18,069 nt of DNA, from contig DCUH01000087.1 in the NCBI GenBank assembly GCA_002327765.1, forward strand, positions 1 to 18,069, read 5' to 3'. Below, one piece after another: positions 5,833 to 13,982 of this stretch. The stretch is from a bacterium UBA2219 (lineage in GTDB: Bacteria; Desulfobacterota; Deferrimicrobia; Deferrimicrobiales; Deferrimicrobiaceae). Position numbers and translations under genes: made by a program. Numbering within the stretch: position 1 is the stretch's first letter; each line of letters starts with the position of its first letter. A model generated the notes under the pieces. That model was not told the origin of the DNA and did no database searches. It saw nothing but the letters and a program-made list of their open reading frames with translations.

Positions 5833-6843
5833 TCAAGGCGCGGCCGCCTGCGGTTTCCGCGGCGGCTGGACCGTCATGGAGATGTTCTGGACCGTCGTCC
5901 CTTCCCCGTCCGATATCTCCGACACGATTTCGACCGGCCTTCCATAAAACCCTTCGGGCACCTGCCATTCGAGCGTCGATCCGGAAAGGACCATCCCCGG
6001 AGGGCCCTTCTTCAGGGAGTACGTCAGGGGGTCGCCGTCGGGGTCTTCCGCCTCGATCCGGTAGACGAACCTGCCGTCGGCCGGGATCTCCTTAGGCACC
6101 TGGCTCTTCACGACCGGCAGGCCGTTCACCACCCGGTACCTGGGCGTCTCCTCCCACGCGCCGTCGACAATCCCGTCGTTCGATATAGCCTTAACGTGCA
6201 CCAGAGATCCTTTCTTTACGCCCTTCAGGACGACCTTCTCTTCGTTGCCGTGCGTCAGGACGTTGTCGACGTACCATTCGTAACGGACCTTCACCGCGTC
6301 GCCGTCCGCATCGCTCCCCGCGGAGGAAACCCGGACGGTGCCGCCGGAAACGGGATTTTCGGGTTCCATTCGGACCCCGGTCACGGACGGCGGAGAGTTG
6401 CCGGCCAGCACTTCCCGGGTCGTCGCGAGCGTTTCGACCCCGTCCACCCGCAGGGTCACGGCGGCGAGGATCCGGTCTCCGCGCCGGAAAGCGGACGGCG
6501 AAAGGCGCGGGCCGACCTCGGCCTCCGCACCGTTCACGTACCAGCGGACCGCCGCCACCTCCTTGACCTGGCCGGGCGAGGGTTTCACGGTAACTCCCGG
6601 GGGGGTGATCCGGCACGGGATCAGGGGGTCGAGGTCGACCTGGTGCCTTGCACCCGTCGCCGGCGTCGTGCCCTGTCCCGGGCCCCCGACCTCGACCGCT
6701 GAAGTTCCCGGGACACCCGCCGGGTCGCCTCCGCCTTCCTTCTTCCCGCACGCCGGCCCTGTGATGAGGAGGGCGAGGCAAAGGAGGGCGATCGCGGAAG
6801 CAGCCCCTCTCCGCGTCGCTCCGCGGAACCGTCCGGGACCCAT
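5833..6843 (-). CDS. Lipoprotein with Ig/cadherin-like repeats, coupled to pilY1
   Basis: A 336-residue exported protein. The signal peptide (R5-R12 basic region, hydrophobic AIALLCLALLI) leads to C32 in TGPACGKK, a probable lipidation site although G-P-A before Cys is not a textbook lipobox. A Gly/Pro/Thr-rich linker (about 36-65) follows. Then come at least two beta-sandwich-like units: one with SDADGDAVKVRYEWYVDN, where the acidic DADGD resembles a cadherin-type calcium site, and one with EDPDGDPLTYSLKKGPPG and LEWQVPEGFYG, typical of putative Ig (He_PIG-like) repeats. The ATG at 6843 overlaps the pilY1 stop as TGATG, so translation is coupled; an ATG six codons upstream is possible. A surface partner of the pilus or PilY1 is inferred from this coupling only. 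No standard pil symbol applies. Confidence 0.82.
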   Translation of the reverse strand: MGPGRFRGATRRGAASAIALLCLALLITGPACGKKEGGGDPAGVPGTSAVEVGGPGQGTTPATGARHQVDLDPLIPCRITPPGVTVKPSPGQVKEVAAVRWYVNGAEAEVGPRLSPSAFRRGDRILAAVTLRVDGVETLATTREVLAGNSPPSVTGVRMEPENPVSGGTVRVSSAGSDADGDAVKVRYEWYVDNVLTHGNEEKVVLKGVKKGSLVHVKAISNDGIVDGAWEETPRYRVVNGLPVVKSQVPKEIPADGRFVYRIEAEDPDGDPLTYSLKKGPPGMVLSGSTLEWQVPEGFYGRPVEIVSEISDGEGTTVQNISMTVQPPRKPQAAAP

Positions 6844-9800
6844 CAGAACGTCTCTTTCCATGACTTTATGGTCTTCATCATCGTCGGTGAATCGATCTTA
6901 ACTTCGGTGATCGAACCTGTCGAGAAGCCGATGAAGATCGAGGACTGGCCCGACGGGTAGATGGACAGCGAGGGACTGGACGGGATGCCTCCTTCAGGGT
7001 TCCCGGCGTACACGTGGTATGGCACCTTGGTGCCGGTCTCCCCTCGGGAGGAAAGCGGATCGAGCGCCGCCGTGGCGTTGATCATGTTGATTCCGTACAC
7101 CCGGGCGATCCCGCCGCCGCCGCAGGGGTCCGACAGGTTGGGGGTGAACGTCGTGAAATAGACATTGTTGTAGAAGACCACCGGGTCCGACAGGACCTTC
7201 TCCCCGGAATGCGTATAGATGTCGGCCGTGTTCGCGTTGGAGGGAATCGAATACAGGTTGACGAGCCAGCCGTTGTCCGTGGGCGGTGCGGTGCTGCCCG
7301 TGAGGTTCCCCGTCAGGTTCGCCAGACCCGCCTCCGTGAGGGGCGCGGAGGGCCAGTACAAGTCCGTATCCTTCACCGCGTAGAATTTGCCCGTTCCGGC
7401 GCTTCCGATCTGGGACACGGGGGCTTCCTGGTTCCCGGTGCCGAAGAAGATGTACCGCAGGCTCTCGCTGACGACGCCGGGCTCCGCGCGGTGGTAAACC
7501 GGCTGGCTCGAGGACGCCTGGAAGATCTTCTTGACCCCCCATTCGCCATAGCCCGTGCTTTCGAGCCCCGCCGTCCGGAAATCGAATTTGTAAAGCGACC
7601 CGTCCAGGTCGGCTATATAGACGAACTTGATATACCCGTTGGCGTCGAGCAGCATCGTAGGCGAAGCGACGAGATTGTTGTCTATCCCGTTCGCCGCGGT
7701 GAACACCCGCAGCGGATTCCCAGTGGCGATGTCCAGGACGATCAGCGAGTTTGCGCTGTTGTCTACGGAGACCCCGCCGCCGAAGATCGCCACCCAACGG
7801 TCGCGGGTCGGGAAGCCCGTGGAGCTCCACGCGGACTTCGTGATCCGGATTTTCCCGATCACCGGCTCCGACCAGCTCTCCCCGAGGTATGAGGGGTTCG
7901 TATACTCCCACAGCGGGAGAGGGTAAGTCGAAGAGGCGGAACCGTCCGTGGGTGGGTCCGTGACGTCCAGCGCAAAGTAGCCGTTGCCCCCCTTCCGCAT
8001 CCCGCCGATCAGCACGGACCTCCACTCCGCGCTCTGCTTGACCCCGTCGGCGCTTCCGGAGAGTCCGTCGATCCAGACGTCCGCCACGCGCGGGGAAGAA
8101 TCCACGTAATAGCCGTGGCTGCTCAATTCGCTCGGGAGGAATTCCCGGATGTTCGAAAGGATGGTATGGGGGACGTATCCGAAGAGCTCCTCCCCCGTTC
8201 CGCTGTCGTACTGTTTCGTCACGGAACTGTACTGGCCGCTCAGGAAGGCGTGGAGCATGCCGTCGTTGGTCCCCACGTAGAGGACCCTCGGGCGGGTCGC
8301 CTTCGCATCGGCGAAGCTCTGCCCGGTCGCCGGTATCGCCGTCGAGTATCCGCCGTCGAAGTAGAACCGGGACGGAGGACCGACGACGACCGGTTTGGAA
8401 TGGAAGATGTCGCCGAGCTTGGCGTTGTTGTCGTGCCCCTCCCCGCGCACGTACGCAACCACGTTGTCGCGCACGGCGTCGTTGTCGACCCCCAGGATCG
8501 CGGCTGTGATGTAGGTCCCGGAATCCGAGGTGAAGTCCTGCCGCGTCCACGTGTTGTCGGAGGTGTAGATCCGCCGGTCGTCCGGGTCCACGCCCTTCAG
8601 GACGCTGTCCGCGTCCCAGTGGGTCGTGTAGGTGTTGTCCCCGTTGATCGTCAGCGCCTCCAGCCTTCCCGGCCAGAGAGTGTTCGGCGGGGAGGCCGGC
8701 TGGAAGCTCGCCTTGTAGAGATAGTTCCTGTCCGTCATTCGCACGGAGGCGACCGTCGGCGCGGTGAAGGCGTAGGTCCCGGTGGAGATCTGGTGAAACA
8801 CGTTCCGTAGGGCGTTCGAAAGCTCCGTGGCGTCCGAGGCGAAGAAGGCCCTGCCGGCGCCGATCGAGGTGTCCTCCGCCGAAACGCCGATCGTGTTGTA
8901 CTGGCTGCTGGACTGCTGCGCGTTCAGCTGCTCCGCCGCACGGCGCAGGACGTTCCGCTGCACCTTCAGGTCCGCGGCGGTGCCGGTGATGCCGACGCCG
9001 ATCCCGAAGAGACGGACCTTCGGCGTGGTGTTGTCGGTGGGGTTGGCGAGGTTGTACGACTGCTGGATGACCGAGTTGTGCCGGGCGACCTGGCCGGTGT
9101 TGTATCCGCAGGACCACCCGTTTGCGTTGAACGAGCCGCCGCAATAGTAGTCTGGACCGTACCCGTTCCCGTTGGCGCCGTCGAGACCCCCCATCGTGTC
9201 CTCGCCGTCGGTGACGAGCACGGCGTAGTTCGGGCGGCAGATGTCCACGGTGTTGTTGCTGGTGGCCGTCCGGAAGTACGTCTTCGCGGCGTTAAGTGCT
9301 CTGGCCGTCGGCGTCCCGCCGCCATAGTGGGCGTATTCCGTGGTGTTGTCCCAGATGTTCCTGTACGAGGTGTTGAACGGCGGGGAGTTGTTGTCGGTCG
9401 GATTGACCTGGCTCCGGGTGTAGATCCGTAGCGAGGACGCGTCGGAGTTGGTCGTGAACGTCATGAGACCCAGGCGGGCCTTCAGTATATTCTCGTCCTC
9501 CACGGTCAGGTTGTTCCGGAAGTCGGAGCTCGTCGCCTCCGTGTTGGTCTTCGGATAGTTGTACGAATAGGTCCCCGAATAGGAATAGGAAACCGTGTTC
9601 CCGACGCTCCAGTTGTTGGAGAAAGTCCTCCCCGTGAAGCTCAGGTAGTACTTGCCGTCGCTCGTTGACTTGCTCGTGTACGTCAGCGTTTCCTGCACGG
9701 AACCATACGAGAGGATCACCGTCCCGCTGCTCGGGAGGGAATTGTATTTCGTCCAGGTGAAGTTTCCCAGCTGGATCCGGTTGTATTGGGTGGATCCGGC

Positions 9801-10157
9801 GAAGATGCACGTTCCATAGGTGTCCCAGCTTCCCGAGGTGGTCCGGGCCCCGGCCAGCGTCCCCGTGACGTTCACGCTGGCGAGGGGTGCGCTCATGTCG
9901 GCGTTCAGGAGGGTATAGACGACTTTCCACAGGATGTCCATGCGGCTGTTGGAATTCCCCTCCCCGTCCTGGTTCTCCGTCGAGGTGCCGGCGGCCTGTT
10001 CGTTCATGGAGCCGGTGATGTCGAGCATCAGCAGCACGTTCGGGTTCGCGGAGGTCGTGAACAGCTCCGTGTCGTCGGCCAGGGCGGCCGGGGGGATCGC
10101 CATCAGGAAGGAAAGGAGCAGCGCCATCCAGGCCGCCGGCTTCCGCATCGTCGTCAT
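6843..10157 (-). CDS. pilY1: PilY1-type type IV pilus tip adhesin/assembly protein
   Basis: A 1104-residue exported protein. Residues 1-27 are a signal peptide (KPAAWMALLLSFLMAIPPAALA). A von Willebrand A-like domain follows, with MIDAS motif D46-I-T48-G-S50 and a second metal-site region LVTDGEDTMGG (314-324), interrupted by a Ser/Thr/Tyr-rich insert (about 95-215). The C-terminal half is the PilC/PilY1 beta-propeller: GDIFHSKPVVVGPP (582-595), RVLYVGTNDGMLHAFLSG (624-641), DRWVAIFGGG (786-795) and FVYIADLDGSLYKFD (845-859). In the family this protein works with minor pilins to prime assembly and sits at the pilus tip. The start is supported by AAGGAG seven bases upstream of ATG. I see no intact DxDxDGxxD calcium loop in the propeller. 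It follows pilX by 42 bases. Confidence 0.94.
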   Translation of the reverse strand: MTTMRKPAAWMALLLSFLMAIPPAALADDTELFTTSANPNVLLMLDITGSMNEQAAGTSTENQDGEGNSNSRMDILWKVVYTLLNADMSAPLASVNVTGTLAGARTTSGSWDTYGTCIFAGSTQYNRIQLGNFTWTKYNSLPSSGTVILSYGSVQETLTYTSKSTSDGKYYLSFTGRTFSNNWSVGNTVSYSYSGTYSYNYPKTNTEATSSDFRNNLTVEDENILKARLGLMTFTTNSDASSLRIYTRSQVNPTDNNSPPFNTSYRNIWDNTTEYAHYGGGTPTARALNAAKTYFRTATSNNTVDICRPNYAVLVTDGEDTMGGLDGANGNGYGPDYYCGGSFNANGWSCGYNTGQVARHNSVIQQSYNLANPTDNTTPKVRLFGIGVGITGTAADLKVQRNVLRRAAEQLNAQQSSSQYNTIGVSAEDTSIGAGRAFFASDATELSNALRNVFHQISTGTYAFTAPTVASVRMTDRNYLYKASFQPASPPNTLWPGRLEALTINGDNTYTTHWDADSVLKGVDPDDRRIYTSDNTWTRQDFTSDSGTYITAAILGVDNDAVRDNVVAYVRGEGHDNNAKLGDIFHSKPVVVGPPSRFYFDGGYSTAIPATGQSFADAKATRPRVLYVGTNDGMLHAFLSGQYSSVTKQYDSGTGEELFGYVPHTILSNIREFLPSELSSHGYYVDSSPRVADVWIDGLSGSADGVKQSAEWRSVLIGGMRKGGNGYFALDVTDPPTDGSASSTYPLPLWEYTNPSYLGESWSEPVIGKIRITKSAWSSTGFPTRDRWVAIFGGGVSVDNSANSLIVLDIATGNPLRVFTAANGIDNNLVASPTMLLDANGYIKFVYIADLDGSLYKFDFRTAGLESTGYGEWGVKKIFQASSSQPVYHRAEPGVVSESLRYIFFGTGNQEAPVSQIGSAGTGKFYAVKDTDLYWPSAPLTEAGLANLTGNLTGSTAPPTDNGWLVNLYSIPSNANTADIYTHSGEKVLSDPVVFYNNVYFTTFTPNLSDPCGGGGIARVYGINMINATAALDPLSSRGETGTKVPYHVYAGNPEGGIPSSPSLSIYPSGQSSIFIGFSTGSITEVKIDSPTMMKTIKSWKETF

Positions 10158-10199
10158 GTCCGTTCTCCTTCTTCTTGGTCCTTCGTCTTTCCGTCCGGT

Positions 10200-10613
10200 T
10201 CAGTACATCGTTCCGGTGGGAACCGGCCCGAAATCCACCACCGCCTGGACGCCGCGCGTACCCGAAAAGGCCGGCGGGGGCGAGCCGGTGCTCGTCACCT
10301 CAAAATCAGGAAAGCGGTAGTTCGCGCCGTACCCTGGCCGCAGGGTACCCGTTCCGAGTGCCCTTGAGGTCATCGAATAGCTCGACTGGTCGGGGAGCGA
10401 TCCTGTGGCGGCGTAGGACGGAAACACGTTCGGGACGTAGTCGATCCCGTAGTTCGCGCCCGCGTCGGCCGCGTTGAGCGCCGACGTCCCGACCCGCGAC
10501 TGGACCGCCATGTTCATCTCCGTCGTCGAGATGCTGATGGCGTAGATCCCGATGGCGGTCAGGATGACCAGGAGCAGCAGGGTGACCACAAGTGCGCTGC
10601 CGCGTTCGTTCAT
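10200..10613 (-). CDS. pilX: PilX-type minor pilin
   Basis: 137 residues from the ATG at 10613. The start MNERG-SALVVTLLLLVILTAIG has a short basic leader ending in Gly, then the hydrophobic pilin helix. As in other PilX_N proteins the usual Glu at mature position 5 is absent (Val here). ALNAADAGANYGIDY after the helix also matches the family. GGAGG six bases before this ATG decides the start; an ATG eight codons earlier (10637) overlaps the pilW stop as ATGA but has a poorer ribosome site. The protein is shorter than many PilX proteins. It would join the pilus-priming minor pilin complex in the inner membrane. Confidence 0.88.
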   Translation of the reverse strand: MNERGSALVVTLLLLVILTAIGIYAISISTTEMNMAVQSRVGTSALNAADAGANYGIDYVPNVFPSYAATGSLPDQSSYSMTSRALGTGTLRPGYGANYRFPDFEVTSTGSPPPAFSGTRGVQAVVDFGPVPTGTMY

Positions 10614-10633
10614 GTGCGACCTCCCCCCCGCGC

Positions 10634-11686
10634 TCATGTTCCGGAGTTCCTTACGTCGACGTTCACTTCGATGACCCTCCTTCGGTACCCGTCGGCCGTC
10701 GCCGCCCCCGGTCGGTTTCCGGCCTGCGGCCGGGAATCCTGCCAGCCTTTCTCGGGCATGCGGGTACGCGCCACGAGATGGAGAACGACCTGCCGGATCT
10801 GCGGGATCTGGCCCGCGGAGAAAGCGGCCACGCCCCCCCATGCGCACCTGACCGTGTCGACGGCGCCGTCGCCGTTCGTGTCGAGCCCGTAGGAAAGCTG
10901 CATGTCCTCGATGTCGTCGGCCACCGGCTGGGGGGCGTCCCCGTTCAGGCGGTCGACCATCAGCGTCGGGTGGACCGAGCCGTCCGCCCAGGCGACGTCC
11001 TCTATGTAGTACCGGACGAAACGCGCTTTGGCCGCCACCGTCGGGGGAAATCCCGGCTGCGTCCCGACCGCGTAAAGCTTCGTGTGGAGCGAAGCGTTGT
11101 TGTAATCCGATCCCCCGCCCGCGAAATTCATCGTGGTCGCCGTCCCGCCCGCGGTCGTTTCGAACAGGTCGGCCGTCACGCGGTCGGTGACGATCACAAG
11201 CTCGCCCCCACCGGGAACGAACCCCAACGTGTTGTCGACGGCTATGGACGTCACGGCGGTCATGTCGGCGGTCAGCTCCGCCGGCGGCTGGTTCGCGTCC
11301 ATGTCGTACACGTACATGATGTAGACCTGGTCGGAGCCAGCGGTGTTGTCGACCGGGTAGAGACCCCGGACGGTCGTTATGCCGTGGGGGTTCATCGTTC
11401 CCGGCAGGGCGATATTGTCCGCGGCGGTTCCCGTGGTGGGCGGCAGCCCGTACCCCGCCAGCCGGATGTCCCTCACCAGGGCGTCGGTGGCGATCCGCAG
11501 GTTCTGCTGCATCTCCGCGACGCGGCTCTGGGTCGTGAACGTCTGCTGCTGGCTCGTGAACGTCGCGAACACGGCGGTCATGGCGATGGCGAGGATCGCC
11601 AGCGCGGCCATGATCTCGATCAGGGTGAACCCCGCTTCCGTGCGGCCCCGAAGGGGGGGCTTCGCCGTCCGTGGTCCCGTCGTCAT
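10634..11686 (-). CDS. pilW: PilW-type minor pilin
   Basis: 350 residues. A prepilin peptidase site lies at G19|F20 in EAGFTLIEIMAALAILAIA, with Glu24 as mature Glu5. The length and the stretch LRIATDALVRDIRLAGYG (63-80) fit PilW. A canonical calcium-type loop D269-T-N271-G-D273-G-A-V-D277 is present near the C-terminus, next to Cys281. GGAGG precedes the ATG by eight bases. The gene starts one base after the pilV stop. It is expected to form the priming complex with FimT/FimU, PilV, PilX and PilY1. Confidence 0.92.
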   Translation of the reverse strand: MTTGPRTAKPPLRGRTEAGFTLIEIMAALAILAIAMTAVFATFTSQQQTFTTQSRVAEMQQNLRIATDALVRDIRLAGYGLPPTTGTAADNIALPGTMNPHGITTVRGLYPVDNTAGSDQVYIMYVYDMDANQPPAELTADMTAVTSIAVDNTLGFVPGGGELVIVTDRVTADLFETTAGGTATTMNFAGGGSDYNNASLHTKLYAVGTQPGFPPTVAAKARFVRYYIEDVAWADGSVHPTLMVDRLNGDAPQPVADDIEDMQLSYGLDTNGDGAVDTVRCAWGGVAAFSAGQIPQIRQVVLHLVARTRMPEKGWQDSRPQAGNRPGAATADGYRRRVIEVNVDVRNSGT

Positions 11687-11687
11687 C

Positions 11688-12143
11688 TCAGACCCCTCCC
11701 ATCCGCGCGCGCTGCGTCGTGAGCATGACGTTGTGCCACTTTTCGAGATTGTCCTTCCAGCAGGTCCACACGGTGATGGTCTTGAACGTGGAGCTGTTGT
11801 TGTTGACGTGATAGACCGTGTAGTAGTTCACCCCGGAAACGTTGTCCGCGAAAGTGGCTCCCGCGGCCGCGGGCAGTGCCGTGTACACCGGCTGCATCGT
11901 GCCCGTGTCGAATCCCGAAGAATTCGACGAGACGATGTTGCCCCAGTCGGCGCGCCGGAAGGACTCCATCTGGTCCTGGGAAAGCTGGGTGGCGACGGTC
12001 CACCGGGAGGCGACCGCGTTCCCCTTGATGGCGGTGATCTGGAACATCGCGAGCGCCAGGAGCCCCACCGCGAGGATCGCGAGGGAGATCAGCACCTCGA
12101 GCAGCGAAAACCCTTCCTTCCCGGAAAGCCTAGTGCCAGCCAT
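11688..12143 (-). CDS. pilV: PilV-type minor pilin
   Basis: 151 residues with prepilin site G11|F12 in KEGFSLLEVLISLAILAVGL and Glu16 as mature Glu5. The run LLALAMFQITAIKGNAVASR after the helix and the short length fit PilV. The ATG has GAGG seven bases upstream and lies within the last 14 bases of fimT, so the two are translationally coupled. It is the second gene of the operon fimT-pilV-pilW-pilX-pilY1, the same order as the minor pilin operon of Pseudomonas aeruginosa. Confidence 0.92.
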   Translation of the reverse strand: MAGTRLSGKEGFSLLEVLISLAILAVGLLALAMFQITAIKGNAVASRWTVATQLSQDQMESFRRADWGNIVSSNSSGFDTGTMQPVYTALPAAAGATFADNVSGVNYYTVYHVNNNSSTFKTITVWTCWKDNLEKWHNVMLTTQRARMGGV

Positions 12144-12660
12144 TTTCCAACCTCGCTTTCGAGGTGAAACCGAAGAGGCGGATCTGGGACCGCTCCGAAG
12201 TCTTGTCGCCGGTCAGGTGGATCTTCGCCTGCGTGATCGGGTGGATGGTCGAGGAGCCATCTTGCGCGAGTACCTGCCCCCCGGGGTTGAAGATGAAGGA
12301 ATAGATCCCGGAGGAGATCGTCGTGCCGTTGTCGTAGGCGATCTTGTCGACGCCCGCTCCCCTCGTTCCCTGGACGTCGATCCCTATCGTGGTCCAGGAG
12401 GCGGACCCGGTCCCGGCGGCGCCCCTCTGGAGCTTGACGGTCTCGTTGTCAAGGTTGATCTCCACGCGGTGCTGCCGGTTCGACGCCATGGCGCGCGTCC
12501 TCGCGTCGTTGTTCCGGGCGAGCAGCTCGTTCCGGAAATCGACCACCGCGGAGTGGTCCAGCCACAGCATCAGGTTCGACGTGGCGATGGTGAGCATGAT
12601 CCCGACGATCGCGATCACGATGAGTATCTCGATGAGTGTGAACCCTCTCCGATCCGTCAT
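12130..12660 (-). CDS. fimT: GspH/FimT-type minor pilin
   Basis: 176 residues starting MTDRRG|FTLIEILIVIAIVGI, with the prepilin peptidase site after G6 and the conserved Glu at mature position 5. The segment FRNELLARNNDARTRAMASN (about 38-57) and the beta-rich C-terminal part are typical of GspH/FimT/FimU. The frame is open far upstream, but GGAGG five bases before the ATG at 12660 sets the start; an ATG four codons earlier is the alternative. It is the first gene of the pilus operon, with a sigma-54-like promoter about 40 bases upstream. Whether it should be called FimT or FimU is not settled by sequence. Confidence 0.9.
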   Translation of the reverse strand: MTDRRGFTLIEILIVIAIVGIMLTIATSNLMLWLDHSAVVDFRNELLARNNDARTRAMASNRQHRVEINLDNETVKLQRGAAGTGSASWTTIGIDVQGTRGAGVDKIAYDNGTTISSGIYSFIFNPGGQVLAQDGSSTIHPITQAKIHLTGDKTSERSQIRLFGFTSKARLENGWH

Positions 12661-12699
12661 GTGGCCCTCCATCCTCGAGTCCTCCCTGCAGATAAGAGA

Positions 12700-12715
12700 A
12701 GCACGAGACGTGCCA
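12700..12715 (-). promoter_or_regulatory. Sigma-54 (-24/-12) promoter of the pilus operon
   Basis: The minus strand reads TGGCACGTCTCGTGCT. It matches TGGCACG-N4-TTGCW in all but one base and has exact GG-N10-GC spacing. The expected transcription start is about 12 bases downstream (near 12689), leaving a leader of about 30 bases that contains the fimT Shine-Dalgarno. Sigma-54/PilR control of pilus genes is established in Pseudomonas, Myxococcus and Geobacter. GCACG-TCT-CGTGC is also a perfect inverted repeat, so a repressor site is the alternative reading. The upstream DNA (12720-12830) is AT-rich. Confidence 0.66.
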
Positions 12716-12740
12716 TCTGGAAAACCGATATAAAGCATTG

Positions 12741-12768
12741 AAATAAAAGGGTCGGAAAACCAAGACCC
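12741..12768 (-). terminator. Intrinsic terminator after the sirtuin gene
   Basis: The minus strand has GGGTC (12764-12768), a ten-base loop that can pair further (GG/CC), GACCC (12749-12753), then TTTTATTT. It lies about 55 bases downstream of the sir2 stop and before the pilus promoter, separating the two units. Confidence 0.68.
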
Positions 12769-12823
12769 GAAACGCCTGCAGCAAAAGATTGAAGGGGGAT
12801 TAAATTTTTTAATACCGCAGATG

Positions 12824-13588
12824 CTAATCGTTCTTTTTCTGGAGGGAAGATACGGATCGGAGCAGCCCGCGGACGACATCCGAGGCGGCGCCCGAAATGT
12901 GGATATCGGTCACCGTCCCGGTGAGCCGCGTCTCTTCCGGGTTGATCTCCACGACGGCGGCCCCGGCCTTCTTCGCGAGCCGGGGAATGTCGCAGGCCGG
13001 GGTGACCTGCGCCGAGGTCCCGATGACCAGCAGGACGCCGCAGGACCTCGCTTCCTCCTCGGCGCGTTCCTGGGCGGTCCAGGGAATGGGCTCGCCGAAC
13101 ATGACGATGTTTGGCTTCAGGATCTCCCCGCAGTCGCACCGGGGCGGCGAACCGTCCCCCTTCCAGCGCTCCCGGGTGGGGAAGTTCCTCCAGCAGGTGA
13201 TGCAGACAAGCTCTTCGAGGTTCCCGTGATACTCAATGACCTTGCCCGTCCCCGCCGCCTGGTGGAGGCGATCCACGTTCTGCGTTATGACGGCGCGGAG
13301 CAGCCCCATCGACTCGAGCTCGGCGAGCCCCGTATGGGCCGCGTTGGGAGTCGCCCCGCCGCAGAGGGAGAGCAGCTCGGTGAGCATGCGCCACGATTTC
13401 TCCGGGCTACGGATGAACGCCCCGATGGTGGCGTACTCCATCGGGGCGTATTTCTCCCACAGCCCTTGCGCCCCGCGGAAAGCGGGGATGCCGCTCTCCA
13501 CGGAGATCCCGGCGCCGGTGAGGGCCACCGCGTTCCTTCGTTCGGCCAGGAGACGGGCAACCTCTGCGAACGGATCGTCCCCGGCCAA
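12824..13588 (-). CDS. Sir2-family NAD-dependent protein deacylase (sirtuin), TTG start
   Basis: 254 residues from a TTG at 13588, chosen because AAGGAG lies five bases before it and no ATG or GTG fits; the longer open frame upstream overlaps the SCP2-like gene. The NAD site is GAGISVESGIPAFRG (25-39), with TQNVDRLHQAAG (102-113), catalytic His121 in EYHGNLEEL, and INPEET near 215. The zinc cysteines are C129, C132, C151 and C153 (the last pair in CDCGE). Family members remove acetyl or other acyl groups from lysines using NAD. The YxxR acid-pocket signature of CobB/SIRT5 desuccinylases seems absent (Leu at both aligned places by my reading), so a deacetylase is more likely. It follows the SCP2-like gene by 23 bases. 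Confidence 0.93.
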   Translation of the reverse strand: MAGDDPFAEVARLLAERRNAVALTGAGISVESGIPAFRGAQGLWEKYAPMEYATIGAFIRSPEKSWRMLTELLSLCGGATPNAAHTGLAELESMGLLRAVITQNVDRLHQAAGTGKVIEYHGNLEELVCITCWRNFPTRERWKGDGSPPRCDCGEILKPNIVMFGEPIPWTAQERAEEEARSCGVLLVIGTSAQVTPACDIPRLAKKAGAAVVEINPEETRLTGTVTDIHISGAASDVVRGLLRSVSSLQKKND

Positions 13589-13611
13589 GGCGGCTCCTTC
13601 CGGAAATCGGA

Positions 13612-13923
13612 TCAGCCGATGAACGACCCCAGCTTGAGGGCCAGGCCCATGTCGCCGGCAACCTTCAGTTTGCCGGTAAGGAACGCCATTTGTCCATTCA
13701 GTTTTCCGGTCACCATGTCCAGGAAGTCGTTTTCCGCCACGGTCAGCGTGCAGCTCGGCGACGCGGCGTCCCCCTCGGCGACGGCCGCCTTGCCGTCCTT
13801 CAGCGTAACGTTGTAGGCGGATTCGCCGACCTTGAACTGGTAAACGCAATTCATGCCGGACAAAAGCCCCGATTTTTCCCCGAGTTTCGCTTCCAGCCCG
13901 TCGAAATACTCTTTTACGGTCAT
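13612..13923 (-). CDS. SCP2-like sterol/lipid-binding domain protein
   Basis: 103 residues, essentially one SCP2 domain: MTVKEYFDGLEAKL at the start, YQFKVGESAYNVTLKDGKA in the beta-sheet part, and the hallmark MAFLTGKLKVAGDMGLALKL (79-98). Such stand-alone proteins are cytosolic and bind hydrophobic ligands such as fatty acyl chains; the ligand here is unknown. The ATG at 13923 follows GGAGGACGAGGAAG, whose GGAGG (9 bases before) and AGGA (2 bases before) could both pair; an upstream in-frame ATG at 13971 would precede this site and is less likely. It is first in a two-gene unit with the sirtuin. Confidence 0.9.
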   Translation of the reverse strand: MTVKEYFDGLEAKLGEKSGLLSGMNCVYQFKVGESAYNVTLKDGKAAVAEGDAASPSCTLTVAENDFLDMVTGKLNGQMAFLTGKLKVAGDMGLALKLGSFIG

Positions 13924-13982
13924 CTTCCTCGTCCTCCCGATGGTTTCGAGCAGTAATGAATCGCCGTTCAATCCGGTGAATC

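Noticed and set aside
4334..5947. 537-codon plus-strand frame opposite ispG and the small exported gene
   Set aside because: No domain, no start signal, and it is antisense to well-supported genes.
6994..9144. 716-codon alternative minus-strand frame inside pilY1
   Set aside because: Arg/Gly-rich out-of-frame reading of pilY1, which is intact in its own frame.
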